A DNA stretch of 64,000 nucleotides from a virus. Positions within the stretch are counted from its first letter, which is position 1; each line of letters opens with the position of its first letter. Shown here one piece after another: positions 16,155-23,340 of the stretch. Where the stretch lies: the IMG/VR virus record IMGVR_UViG_3300025617_000018, positions 1 to 64,000 of that record; one strand, written 5' to 3'. The position numbers and the translations under genes were made by a program. The notes beneath the pieces were generated by a model. The model searched no databases. It worked only from the letters and a program-made list of their open reading frames with translations, and had not been told where the DNA came from.

Positions 16155-16502
16155 TTAATCTCCTTCGCCTGGGTTGGGTGAAAAGTGTTCTTCATATTTG
16201 TTAGGCACATCGGCCCATTCTTCTGCGTCAGCAGGTGCATCTTTTTGCTGTGTGATGTTTGGCCAAATCAGACTATATTGTGTGTTAATATCCATCCACT
16301 TTTCTCTCTCAGCGTCATCTAGCGCAGAATCGAGTACAATAGCGTCAACTGGACACTCGGGCTCGCATACACCGCAATCAATACATTCCATCGGATTGAT
16401 TGCTAAAAAGTTCTCGCCTTCATAAAAACAATCTACAGGGCAAACTTCAACGCAATCAGTGTGTTTACATTTTACACAGTTATCTGTTACTAAGTATGTC
16501 AT
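16155..16502 (-). CDS. fdxA: FdxA-type 7Fe ferredoxin
   Basis: A 115-aa ferredoxin with cysteines at 9, 12, 17, 21, 25, 40, 43, 46 and 50. The order matches the [3Fe-4S][4Fe-4S] FdxA family, and the local sequence [19 protein letters not shown] closely resembles bacterial FdxA. The C-terminal extension with WPNIT is also family-typical. It carries low-potential electrons. Its stop directly abuts the thyX start, so it may feed reducing equivalents to the flavin of ThyX or to host redox enzymes (inference). It looks like a gene acquired from a host. Confidence 0.92.
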   Translation of the reverse strand: MTYLVTDNCVKCKHTDCVEVCPVDCFYEGENFLAINPMECIDCGVCEPECPVDAIVLDSALDDAEREKWMDINTQYSLIWPNITQQKDAPADAEEWADVPNKYEEHFSPNPGEGD

Positions 16503-17416
16503 TAAATTCTTCCTAACCTAATAAGTGTAGCTGCAAGATTAATTTCTGGATCAGCAACAAGGGTGTGGTCTACTAGACCTTGTTTAATAGTTAGCACTGC
16601 TGTATCTTGTTGTTCATCACTTCCGAACAGTTCAATGTTATCATACAGCCAGCGATAGATTTCTTCCATCTCTTCTGGGCGGACCGTACCGCATAATAGT
16701 TTACGAGCTTCTGCAATCTTGCCTGCCTTGAATAACTCAACCATGTCAAGTTTCCAGTCGCTTTCGCCTGTGTCACCTTCGTGTGGAGCAAGCAGGCTAT
16801 TGTCTTGACAGTTCATTTGCACCATATTAATACATTTACGCAAATCAGGATATGTTGCTTTTACATAAGTGTCAAGAATGTCAAGATTTGGAGTTACGCC
16901 TTCTGTGATTAAAATCTCTGCTACACGAGCTGTGAATTCAGTTTGGTCAATTTTAGCAATATGAAAGCCTTGACAACGACTGTGTAGCGCAGGAATAATA
17001 CGGTTAGGATAGTTACAAGTAAGAATAAAACGTGCTGTAGTATGATACTCTTCCATAACACCACGCAGTGCTGCCTGTGCGTTTGGCGACAAGTAATCAG
17101 CCTCATCTAGTAGCACAACCTTAAAGTCACCGAACGGAATCATTTGTACGAAGTTTACAATCTTGTCGCGAACATCATCTACACTGTTTGTACGACTAGC
17201 GTTGATTTCCAAGACGTCTAGATCGTTGACGTCTAACTCGTTGAATAACAATTTTGCCAATGTTGTTTTTCCGATTCCAGCATTGCCTGAAAACAGCAAG
17301 TGCGGGATTGTTTTGTCTTTGATCCATGTCTTTACCTGTGCCTTTTGTGCCTCATCACGGAATACATATCCGTCTACGCTTTTAGGCCTATACTTTTCAA
17401 CCCATAATTCTTTCAT
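16502..17416 (-). CDS. 44: Clamp-loader large subunit (T4 gp44 / RFC small-subunit type)
   Basis: A 304-aa AAA+ protein of the gp44/RFC type: Walker A GNAGIGKT (44-51), Walker B LLDEADYL, sensor I TCNYPNR and the SRC motif HSRCQGF. It loads the sliding clamp (gp45) with gp62 for replication and late transcription. It overlaps the ferredoxin by one base and follows two tiny membrane-protein genes. The length is typical. Confidence 0.92.
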   Translation of the reverse strand: MKELWVEKYRPKSVDGYVFRDEAQKAQVKTWIKDKTIPHLLFSGNAGIGKTTLAKLLFNELDVNDLDVLEINASRTNSVDDVRDKIVNFVQMIPFGDFKVVLLDEADYLSPNAQAALRGVMEEYHTTARFILTCNYPNRIIPALHSRCQGFHIAKIDQTEFTARVAEILITEGVTPNLDILDTYVKATYPDLRKCINMVQMNCQDNSLLAPHEGDTGESDWKLDMVELFKAGKIAEARKLLCGTVRPEEMEEIYRWLYDNIELFGSDEQQDTAVLTIKQGLVDHTLVADPEINLAATLIRLGRI

Positions 17417-17589
17417 AGTTTAGTTTCTGCCATTACAATTAATCTTGGTTCTTCAGGAATTTCTTGTTTGATTTCTTCTTTTACAGGCTCTTCTTCTTTA
17501 AACCTGTCAAACTCTTTATTCTCTGCTAGTATACTGGATTGTGCCCAGATTGTAAAGAGACTTGCTACAATACTAAATGCTTCAGTCAC
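17413..17589 (-). CDS. 58-aa membrane-anchored acidic protein
   Basis: A short protein with a hydrophobic N-terminus (about residues 4-18) and a charged Glu/Lys-rich tail, overlapping the clamp-loader start by four bases. The GTG at 17589 is chosen: it overlaps the preceding 55-aa gene by eight bases and has AGGAG ten bases upstream; a TTG at 17619 would run deep into that gene. Function is unknown. Confidence 0.55.
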   Translation of the reverse strand: MTEAFSIVASLFTIWAQSSILAENKEFDRFKEEEPVKEEIKQEIPEEPRLIVMAETKL

Positions 17590-17749
17590 GCCGTCTGTTC
17601 TCCTGTCCAATGCCTGCAATGATTAAAAATATGTATAACAGTGGCCATGCCCATCCTGCTAAATGTCCTGTGGTGTGCAGCACCATAAGAGCAATACCTG
17701 TTGCTCCTGCTGTACCGATACTTGATAGTTGTCTTTCTGGTAGTCTCAT
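17582..17749 (-). CDS. 55-aa membrane protein with regulated ribosome site
   Basis: A short ORF with a very strong ribosome site (AAGGAG five bases before ATG). The product begins MRLPERQLSS and has two hydrophobic segments (about 11-30 and 32-48) with a basic tail NRRRD. A longer ORF in another frame (17586-17801) has no ribosome site and no protein-like composition. The gene has its own sigma70 promoter, and its ribosome site lies in one arm of a 13-bp inverted repeat. Function is unknown; size and topology suit a membrane-modifying phage factor. Confidence 0.7.
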   Translation of the reverse strand: MRLPERQLSSIGTAGATGIALMVLHTTGHLAGWAWPLLYIFLIIAGIGQENRRRD

Positions 17750-17753
17750 GAAA

Positions 17754-17798
17754 ACTCCTTATACTTCCTATTAATATAGCATAAAAAGTATAAGGAGT
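17754..17798 (-). promoter_or_regulatory. 13-bp inverted repeat hiding a ribosome site; promoter in loop
   Basis: Arms 17754-17766 and 17786-17798 are perfectly complementary around a 19-base loop. In minus-strand RNA the 3' arm contains the AAGGAG of the 55-aa gene. The -10 box (17773-17778) is in the loop, so RNA starting near 17766 lacks the 5' arm. Read-through RNA from mazG would form the hairpin, which is followed by TTTT and might also attenuate. Confidence 0.75.
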
Positions 17799-17801
17799 CA
17801 A
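17773..17801 (-). promoter_or_regulatory. Sigma70-type promoter (TTGACT, 17, TATATT)
   Basis: TTGACT at 17796-17801 and TATATT at 17773-17778 are separated by 17 bases on the minus strand. Predicted +1 is near 17766, immediately downstream of the loop of the inverted repeat. It should drive the two small membrane genes and the clamp loader. Confidence 0.75.
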
Positions 17802-17805
17802 GTGA

Positions 17806-18159
17806 TTATTTTACAAACTGTGCGAGCTCTGGAGCCTTCCATCCTTCTGGTTTGAGAACCTTACCATCTTCGCGTTTGCGTACTTTGCCTGTCTCTGGAT
17901 CAATCTTTGCAAAGTTAGTTTTCATAACTTCTTCCCAAGCACCTTCTCCGTCCCATCCAGCGGCCCGGATAGCACCCATAGTAACAACTAGAATATCGAT
18001 AAGTGCATCTAATTGTTCTACTTTGTCGTCATCAAAGATTGCTGTAACAAGTTCGTCGTATTCTTCTTTAATCAAGCCTTGATACATTGCATAGTTGGCT
18101 GCACTAGGCTCTTGATCACACGCAGTTTGAAACGTGTCAATATCTTTAAACGGATTCAT
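17806..18159 (-). CDS. mazG: MazG-like nucleotide pyrophosphohydrolase
   Basis: A 117-aa all-alpha NTP pyrophosphohydrolase of the MazG / PRA-PH superfamily. The metal-binding EExxE appears as KEEYDELV (E32, E33, E36) and the second acidic helix as EQLDALIDIL. The C-terminal KVLKPEGWKAPEL is typical of phage members. Such enzymes hydrolyse dNTPs or, in marine phages, have been proposed to adjust host ppGpp or nucleotide pools. It is coupled by a one-base overlap to the GroES-like gene. Confidence 0.85.
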   Translation of the reverse strand: MNPFKDIDTFQTACDQEPSAANYAMYQGLIKEEYDELVTAIFDDDKVEQLDALIDILVVTMGAIRAAGWDGEGAWEEVMKTNFAKIDPETGKVRKREDGKVLKPEGWKAPELAQFVK

Positions 18160-18563
18160 TAATACCTCACAAAATCTTCTGGACTATGAGAATCGGGACT
18201 ACTTGCATATTCTTCGCCTAGTTGTACATCCTCAGGTTTTTCTTTACTCATACAGAGAACACTTTCCGCCTCAACCATACGTAGTTCAACTTCTTCACCG
18301 TCCAATTCAATATTTAATCCTCGAGTCCAACGTCCGTGTTCTACGAGAATCCAATCACCTACTTCGTATTCGTCTTTGTTTAGTGGACCTTTGGCATAAA
18401 CTTTTGCCCAGCGTGGATAAACTCCGCGAGTAGTGCCGTTATCATTTCCAATTACAATACCACTTGCTGTGGTTTGTTCGCCAAAATACATATCTCTAAC
18501 AATAACTCGATCTGTTACTGCCCGAATACTTTTTGCTTGAATAGTATTAATATTTAAAGCCAT
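18159..18563 (-). CDS. GroES/gp31-like co-chaperonin
   Basis: A 134-aa protein with a GroES-like beta barrel: RAVTDRVIVRDMYFGEQTTA opens the fold, followed by SGIVIGND where GroES has its mobile-loop region, then AKVYAKGP and VGDWILVEHGRW. It is longer than GroES (97 aa), with an acidic C-terminal tail. Phage co-chaperonins replace GroES on GroEL to fold the large capsid protein. With the J-protein and ClpA-like unfoldase it makes a three-part proteostasis set. Weak local similarity makes the call good but not certain. Confidence 0.78.
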   Translation of the reverse strand: MALNINTIQAKSIRAVTDRVIVRDMYFGEQTTASGIVIGNDNGTTRGVYPRWAKVYAKGPLNKDEYEVGDWILVEHGRWTRGLNIELDGEEVELRMVEAESVLCMSKEKPEDVQLGEEYASSPDSHSPEDFVRY

Positions 18564-18922
18564 TATTCACCTTTTTGTACAAAATTGCCATCTTCATCTT
18601 CCACCCATTCTTCTTCAACAACAGGTTCTTTTGTTTTCTTAGTAGTAGTTTTTGTAATACGTTCTTGTACAGGTTCTTCTGCTTTTTTAGAACGATTTGG
18701 TGTTTGATCTACAGCAGCATTTTCTGATTGATAGTATTCTTTTACAATATCTTCTTTTTTGCGGATGATTTTGCCGCCTGGGCCTAGTTCGTCGCCGCGG
18801 GCATTAACTCTAGCATTGCCTACTGCTGGTGTTAACTCGTTTCTTTTACGAAGTAAGTCCATGTCAACAGTCTTACCCTGCATTGTTTTATAGACTTTAC
18901 GTCCTGATTGTTTCATAGCCAT
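18563..18922 (-). CDS. Conserved phage protein, Lys/Glu-rich (119 aa)
   Basis: A 119-aa basic protein with a conserved-looking N-terminal half (KVYKTMQGKTVDMDLLRKR and ARGDELGPGGKI) and a low-complexity Glu/Lys/Thr tail. I have seen the N-terminal pattern in T4-like marine phages but no function is known to me; scaffold or core association would fit composition (inference). AGGAG seven bases before the ATG sets the start. A GATAAATA box lies about 26 bases upstream. Confidence 0.7.
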   Translation of the reverse strand: MAMKQSGRKVYKTMQGKTVDMDLLRKRNELTPAVGNARVNARGDELGPGGKIIRKKEDIVKEYYQSENAAVDQTPNRSKKAEEPVQERITKTTTKKTKEPVVEEEWVEDEDGNFVQKGE

Positions 18923-18948
18923 TGCTATTCTCCTAAGTTATATACGCA

Positions 18949-18956
18949 TATTTATC
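18949..18956 (-). promoter_or_regulatory. Late-type promoter box GATAAATA
   Basis: Minus-strand CGATAAATA directly upstream of the 119-aa gene; the same nine bases occur at 11565 and 20326, supporting it as this phage's late element. Predicted +1 is near 18943. Confidence 0.6.
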
Positions 18957-19473
18957 GTAAGAACTCTCGCCAATCTAGGTTATATTGGATTGAATTAATA
19001 CGATGTACACCTATTAAATATAATACATACGATGCTACACTACTTCCGCGTCCGACTCCCCACACAACACCATTCTCACGCATAAAGTCTACAAGATAAA
19101 TCATATACTGAAGCAAAGGCATCATATTACGACTTGCAAACTCTCCAAGTTCTTCTGCACATCTTTCTGTTTCTTCTTGCGTTTCACACTTTGTAAGAAT
19201 ATAGTTGTGTACATTTAGTGTTTTATATTCATCAGGCATAAACCATTCGCCTTGACATACACCGTCAAACGTTTTTTGATCCACATCTAAAGGAATATAT
19301 TTTTGTAGAGGATCTAGGCCTTGCTCTTCCATAGCGGCGTTGAACTTATCTACATCATCATTTGCGTCGCATAATACCACATGAACTTTATCCGCATGAC
19401 CCGAATAAATCATATCGATTAAGTCGCGATTAGAGAATCGTGGAATACCTAGTTCGTCTGTTTTCATAAGCAT
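18952..19473 (-). CDS. DnaE-like fragment (DNA polymerase III alpha, GRGS region)
   Basis: A 173-aa protein whose C-terminus (VVWGVGRGSSVASYVLYLIG, then INSIQYNLDWREFLR) matches the bacterial DnaE segment containing the GRGS nucleotide-binding turn and the following LGIT...PL.YNL..ERFL stretch. The catalytic PDxD aspartates, which come just after this point in DnaE, are absent because the protein ends there. It therefore cannot be a polymerase by itself. It may be a remnant, or a phage-specific protein built from the PHP/palm junction. The ATG at 19467 is an alternative start. Confidence 0.65.
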   Translation of the reverse strand: MLMKTDELGIPRFSNRDLIDMIYSGHADKVHVVLCDANDDVDKFNAAMEEQGLDPLQKYIPLDVDQKTFDGVCQGEWFMPDEYKTLNVHNYILTKCETQEETERCAEELGEFASRNMMPLLQYMIYLVDFMRENGVVWGVGRGSSVASYVLYLIGVHRINSIQYNLDWREFLR

Positions 19474-19482
19474 TAATGTATT

Positions 19483-19713
19483 TTAACTTACATTGATAAG
19501 ATTGTCAAGATCAGAATTGCCATTTTCTTCTTGCTGGCGTTTTGCTTCTATTCTTCTGCGTTCGATTTCAAGTTTTAAGGAATCTAATGCCAATGTTATT
19601 TGGTATTGGATATCAGCATTAGTAGTCATAAAGTATTTTCTTTGTAGATCAATGATTTGATTTTCTAGTTCTACATCTGTAAGATTAGACAAATCATTAA
19701 TAAGCGGATGCAT
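19483..19713 (-). CDS. Small helical phage protein (76 aa)
   Basis: A 76-aa, highly helical protein (residues 12-62 with heptad character, many Glu/Arg/Gln) beginning MHPLINDLSNLTD. It overlaps the upstream fibre-like gene by one base. Comparable small coiled-coil proteins accompany tail genes in marine T4-like phages, but I cannot name it; a fibre assembly chaperone is possible (inference). Confidence 0.65.
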   Translation of the reverse strand: MHPLINDLSNLTDVELENQIIDLQRKYFMTTNADIQYQITLALDSLKLEIERRRIEAKRQQEENGNSDLDNLINVS

Positions 19714-20306
19714 TAAATAAACTGTCCTAGGTATTTGCCAAATACAGTAGATCCACCGTTATAAGTCCAAAACTCAAAAACATGTGGCTGATCTGCATCT
19801 GCACCAGTTTCTACAGGAGATACAACATTTGTAAATGCAGTCCTCCAAGCGTCATCGATCTTTAAAGTACCATTGTTTACATTAAAATAAACATCACGAT
19901 TAACACCATCGCTTTCTATAGCAACTCGCATACTAGCATAACTACCAGTTTCTGGCCATTCAGCAAGCGTAAATGTAATACTAGTTTGCGGCGCAGGATC
20001 TTCAATTCTAAAAATCTGATAAGATCCGTTATCCCAGTTAATATTTTGACTAGCAGTTACCGCTGTTTCTGCTTTTAATGTAAATGTACTTGCTTCGATG
20101 TTTGCATTAATAATGTCATTGAAGCTAAAGTTGTTGTTTACATTAAGTTTTGCAGTATTGTCTTGCAAGTCACTGATTTCTGCACTTGCAAAATCAAAGT
20201 TGTTTTTAATAGTAGCAAAATTATCACGGAATCCTTGGGAATCGTTGTCTTGTCCTGCTACAGGAAAGTTTTCATCTATGTTAGTGGTTGTTATTTGACT
20301 TGCCAT
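19713..20306 (-). CDS. Small fibre-like structural protein with anchor motif
   Basis: A 197-aa beta-rich protein. Its N-terminus (FRDNFATIKNNFDFASAEI, about 27-45) is a variant of the short helix motif that opens four other fibre genes here. The rest is a compact domain ending in FEFWTYNGGSTVFGKYLGQFI, resembling C-terminal heads of marine phage structural proteins. The ATG at 20306 with GGAG seven bases upstream is preferred to one four codons earlier. It is the last gene of the fibre block. Confidence 0.7.
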   Translation of the reverse strand: MASQITTTNIDENFPVAGQDNDSQGFRDNFATIKNNFDFASAEISDLQDNTAKLNVNNNFSFNDIINANIEASTFTLKAETAVTASQNINWDNGSYQIFRIEDPAPQTSITFTLAEWPETGSYASMRVAIESDGVNRDVYFNVNNGTLKIDDAWRTAFTNVVSPVETGADADQPHVFEFWTYNGGSTVFGKYLGQFI

Positions 20307-20325
20307 TTTTATCTCCAATGCAATT

Positions 20326-20333
20326 TATTTATC
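20326..20333 (-). promoter_or_regulatory. Late-type promoter box GATAAATA
   Basis: Minus-strand CGATAAATA, 19 bases upstream of the 197-aa structural gene, with its ribosome site in between. AATTGC flanks it as a direct repeat. Confidence 0.6.
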
Positions 20334-20337
20334 GCAA

Positions 20338-22647
20338 TTAAACGTTGAATTGGTAATTTGCGAATAGTATGTATTGCTCGTCACTGTTTCCTTCTGTACT
20401 GTCTATAATATATCTGTCGAGAACTATGTCTAAGTTTTTAAAATCAAACCCACTGTTCTCTATGTTTAATTTGATTTGCTGACTGGTATTTGCTTTACAA
20501 TAAACTAAAGGTATTGCAAATACATAACCAAGCTCTTGTATACTATTTTCTTGAGCGGTTCTCATCCATAATGGAAGAAAGTCTCTTTCTGTAGCACCTA
20601 TTTCAGCAATATTATCACGCATGTTTTTTACGGTGCTAATATATTTTACAATATCTCCAGAGTCACTTATTTTTACTGCATCTGAATCAGTTTTTATTGT
20701 ATTAGTATTAGGACGCATATAGTATGGATCAGTATTGTTAGGTTGATAACTACTTGTGGTATCTATTTTTTTATTTGTAACAATGTTTAGTTTCTTTCTA
20801 GTAGCAGTAACACTGTCTGCAGGGTCTAATAACTCTAAATATACTACTTCGTATACTATATCATTGCTTCCTGCATTTTTAGCAATCGCTGTTTTTAGTC
20901 CACCAATTTTGTAACGTTTCTTTTTGTGATTTTTTGCAGCTGCGGCAACATAATTTTCTACAGTTTTAGTTTCTATTCCTGCATATAATAATATTTTAAT
21001 TTGATCTTGTAATCCAAACTGAGGATCATTTGGACGATACACAAGACTAGGAGGAAATACATTACTGTCTGCAACAAAACTTCTATATGCACTTTTTTGT
21101 GCAACTTTCATAAACGGTTGCATATAGATATTAGAATATAATAATTCTTCTGGATCTGTTACATTAATAGTAAATGTTTTAGTGCTAGCACTGTAACCGA
21201 ATCTGTCTCTTGCTTCTACTGTAAATGTAAACGATCTATCGATGGTAGTTGTATTGCTGTCAAATGTTAAGTTATTATTATCAAATATAGTAATGCCTTG
21301 TGCAGTTTCAGTTCCAAACTGTCTTACCTTTCCTATAATCTCTCCGTCATAAGAAATCGCCAATCCTGGAGGAAGTTTTCCGCTTGCTAGTCTATACAAT
21401 AACGGTGCATCAGGTATTGTGGTTTCTGCACTAACACTGAAAGTACTTATATAGTTTGGACTAATAGTGCCTAGAGAGGAATCGCTGATCCAAGTGATTG
21501 TAGAATCAACTTCTCCTAGTATTTTAACAGAAAATGTTTTGTCCTTAAATGCTTGTTCTTCTGTGACAAATATTCTACGTGCTCTTACGGTAAATGTATA
21601 TTCTTTGGTCACAGCAGGTTGATAAGGCACACGCCCTGCAATTTCGCCAGTAATAGCGTCTAGTGTCATTCCTGGAGGAAGTGTACTGGGTGTTGTGTCA
21701 GGATTATCAGCAAGTAGTTCGTAAGTTAATACTCCTGCAAGATTATTAGTATCTATAGTATCTAGGAATATAGTTACATAGTTGTCTGCTCGTTTAAATC
21801 CAAGATTTGCAGGAGTTACCCAGATAGGTGTTCTTAGATATGTATTGTCTGCTGTGTATAATCCGTTAGCAACCTGCACAATAGTGTTATCTGCTCTTAA
21901 GAAATCATCACCTACAACATAGATTTTAAACTTGCGTTTTGCTTCAGTCTCGCCATCAGTAACACTTACTTCAAATTCATAAACTCTATTAAGTTTTTTA
22001 GGAACTCTAGTAGGAATACTTAAATCGTAGATTACACTATCATAAAAATAACTTTCATAGCCGTTAGAACTTAGTACTGAAAAGTCGTATCCGCTGGTGG
22101 CATCATCGTAAACAGCACCGTCATAATAGCCTGCACCACTGTTTTTGTCAAGTGCAAGTAATGGCTCTACAATGCCAATGATTCTACCGTCTTTGGTTAA
22201 TTGTAGTCCTGGAGGAAGTTGTCCTGCTCGAATAAAAAACTCTAGTTCATCGCCTGCAGGCAGGTCTTCATCTATTGCTTGTAGTTGGAAATCTACAGGT
22301 TGGTTATCTAATATGAAATAAAGTCCATTGTTTGCTACTGATAAGTTACCTTCGTTGGTAACCCAGATTGGTTCATCTGGACCGGTTATAGTAATATTAT
22401 ATGTTCTATCTTCTGTTACAATATTATTTGTTGCTCTAAATACAGCTCTAAACTTTTCTGTTTTTTCTACTTGAAAAGGCGTACCGACTATATTTTTTCC
22501 TTCTAAACGTAATCCAGCTGGAAGTTCTCCACTGAGTAGAGATACTGTAATACTAGGATCAAGGTCAACGGGTAAGTTTACAATAAAAGTTGTACGTTCT
22601 TCGTAGGTTCCTAGATCATAGCCACTGGGTTCGTTCCAAAACGCCAT
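20338..22647 (-). CDS. Structural protein with He_PIG/Ig-like repeats (769 aa)
   Basis: A 769-aa protein with four spaced Ig-like (He_PIG-type) units recognisable by LPxGLxL..(D)G.I.G signatures near residues 40-55, 140-155, 320-335 and 422-437, each followed by a TFTVxAR-type strand. These cadherin/Ig folds are common in phage surface proteins that bind weakly to carbohydrate or stiffen a fibre. The last 200 residues lose the pattern and probably form a distinct domain. It belongs to the fibre/adhesin block and overlaps its upstream gene by one base. Confidence 0.75.
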   Translation of the reverse strand: MAFWNEPSGYDLGTYEERTTFIVNLPVDLDPSITVSLLSGELPAGLRLEGKNIVGTPFQVEKTEKFRAVFRATNNIVTEDRTYNITITGPDEPIWVTNEGNLSVANNGLYFILDNQPVDFQLQAIDEDLPAGDELEFFIRAGQLPPGLQLTKDGRIIGIVEPLLALDKNSGAGYYDGAVYDDATSGYDFSVLSSNGYESYFYDSVIYDLSIPTRVPKKLNRVYEFEVSVTDGETEAKRKFKIYVVGDDFLRADNTIVQVANGLYTADNTYLRTPIWVTPANLGFKRADNYVTIFLDTIDTNNLAGVLTYELLADNPDTTPSTLPPGMTLDAITGEIAGRVPYQPAVTKEYTFTVRARRIFVTEEQAFKDKTFSVKILGEVDSTITWISDSSLGTISPNYISTFSVSAETTIPDAPLLYRLASGKLPPGLAISYDGEIIGKVRQFGTETAQGITIFDNNNLTFDSNTTTIDRSFTFTVEARDRFGYSASTKTFTINVTDPEELLYSNIYMQPFMKVAQKSAYRSFVADSNVFPPSLVYRPNDPQFGLQDQIKILLYAGIETKTVENYVAAAAKNHKKKRYKIGGLKTAIAKNAGSNDIVYEVVYLELLDPADSVTATRKKLNIVTNKKIDTTSSYQPNNTDPYYMRPNTNTIKTDSDAVKISDSGDIVKYISTVKNMRDNIAEIGATERDFLPLWMRTAQENSIQELGYVFAIPLVYCKANTSQQIKLNIENSGFDFKNLDIVLDRYIIDSTEGNSDEQYILFANYQFNV

Positions 22648-23315
22648 TAAACAATAAATCCTAAATTTATGTCTTTTTGTGAAGGATTTAAAAATTCGCC
22701 CATGTCGACATCAACTGACAGTAATAACCAGTCGATATAATTTTCTATAGGGTCAAAAGAACCAAAATCAAATCCCTCAAAATATTTGTTAAGTTCTCTA
22801 ATATCAACGCCGTGTACTAAACTAGTAACATTGTTTGCTCCGATTAAATTAACATTGGTAATATTATTTTGTTGTGCATTTACATCTGCAGACAGTCTTG
22901 GCGCACCATCAGTTTCTAATACTGTTTGAGATGAAATATATAAATCACCATCTTGGAAATGAGTATCAGCATTTGTTCCACCAAAAATTCGCCAAATACT
23001 TCCACTTCTGACTATCCTACTGCCACTGTCAGAAATAATAGTAATGTCAATAGGATCAGAATTTACAGTAATAGTATCACCGTCATTGGCAACAGTTATT
23101 CCTATTCCGCCGGCAATACTTCTAAATTCAAAGTCACCTGCTGCATATGACTTAAATACACCTTCACCTGTTCCAGTATTCGTAGCAGTGATTGCTTCTG
23201 GTGATCTAAGATCTAAGTCGTCAAAGTTTTGATTGATTTTGATAAATGCATCGCGAAGGTCGTCTCCTGTGCCGTCGTTTGCAATATTACCTACATTGAT
23301 AGTTTGTACTGCCAT
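22647..23315 (-). CDS. Fibre-like protein with N-terminal anchor motif (222 aa)
   Basis: A 222-aa protein that opens with the shared anchor motif (INVGNIANDGTGDDLRDAF, residues 5-23, then IKINQNFDDL), nearly identical in layout to those at 42.8 and 49.9 kb. A short beta domain follows and a helical/aromatic C-terminus (DWLLLSVDVDMGEFLNP). It has AGGAG before the ATG and a late-type box upstream. I infer a baseplate or fibre connector. Confidence 0.72.
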   Translation of the reverse strand: MAVQTINVGNIANDGTGDDLRDAFIKINQNFDDLDLRSPEAITATNTGTGEGVFKSYAAGDFEFRSIAGGIGITVANDGDTITVNSDPIDITIISDSGSRIVRSGSIWRIFGGTNADTHFQDGDLYISSQTVLETDGAPRLSADVNAQQNNITNVNLIGANNVTSLVHGVDIRELNKYFEGFDFGSFDPIENYIDWLLLSVDVDMGEFLNPSQKDINLGFIV

Positions 23316-23332
23316 TTCATTCTCCTACACAG

Positions 23333-23340
23333 TATTTATG
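23333..23340 (-). promoter_or_regulatory. Late-type promoter box CATAAATA
   Basis: Minus-strand CATAAATA, one mismatch from TATAAATA, 17 bases upstream of the 222-aa fibre gene and overlapping the end of the preceding gene. Confidence 0.45.

Noticed and set aside
17586-17801. 71-aa minus-strand ORF
   Set aside because: It overlaps the promoter/hairpin and has no ribosome site; another frame (17582-17749) has AAGGAG, a membrane-protein composition and an exact fit between neighbours.
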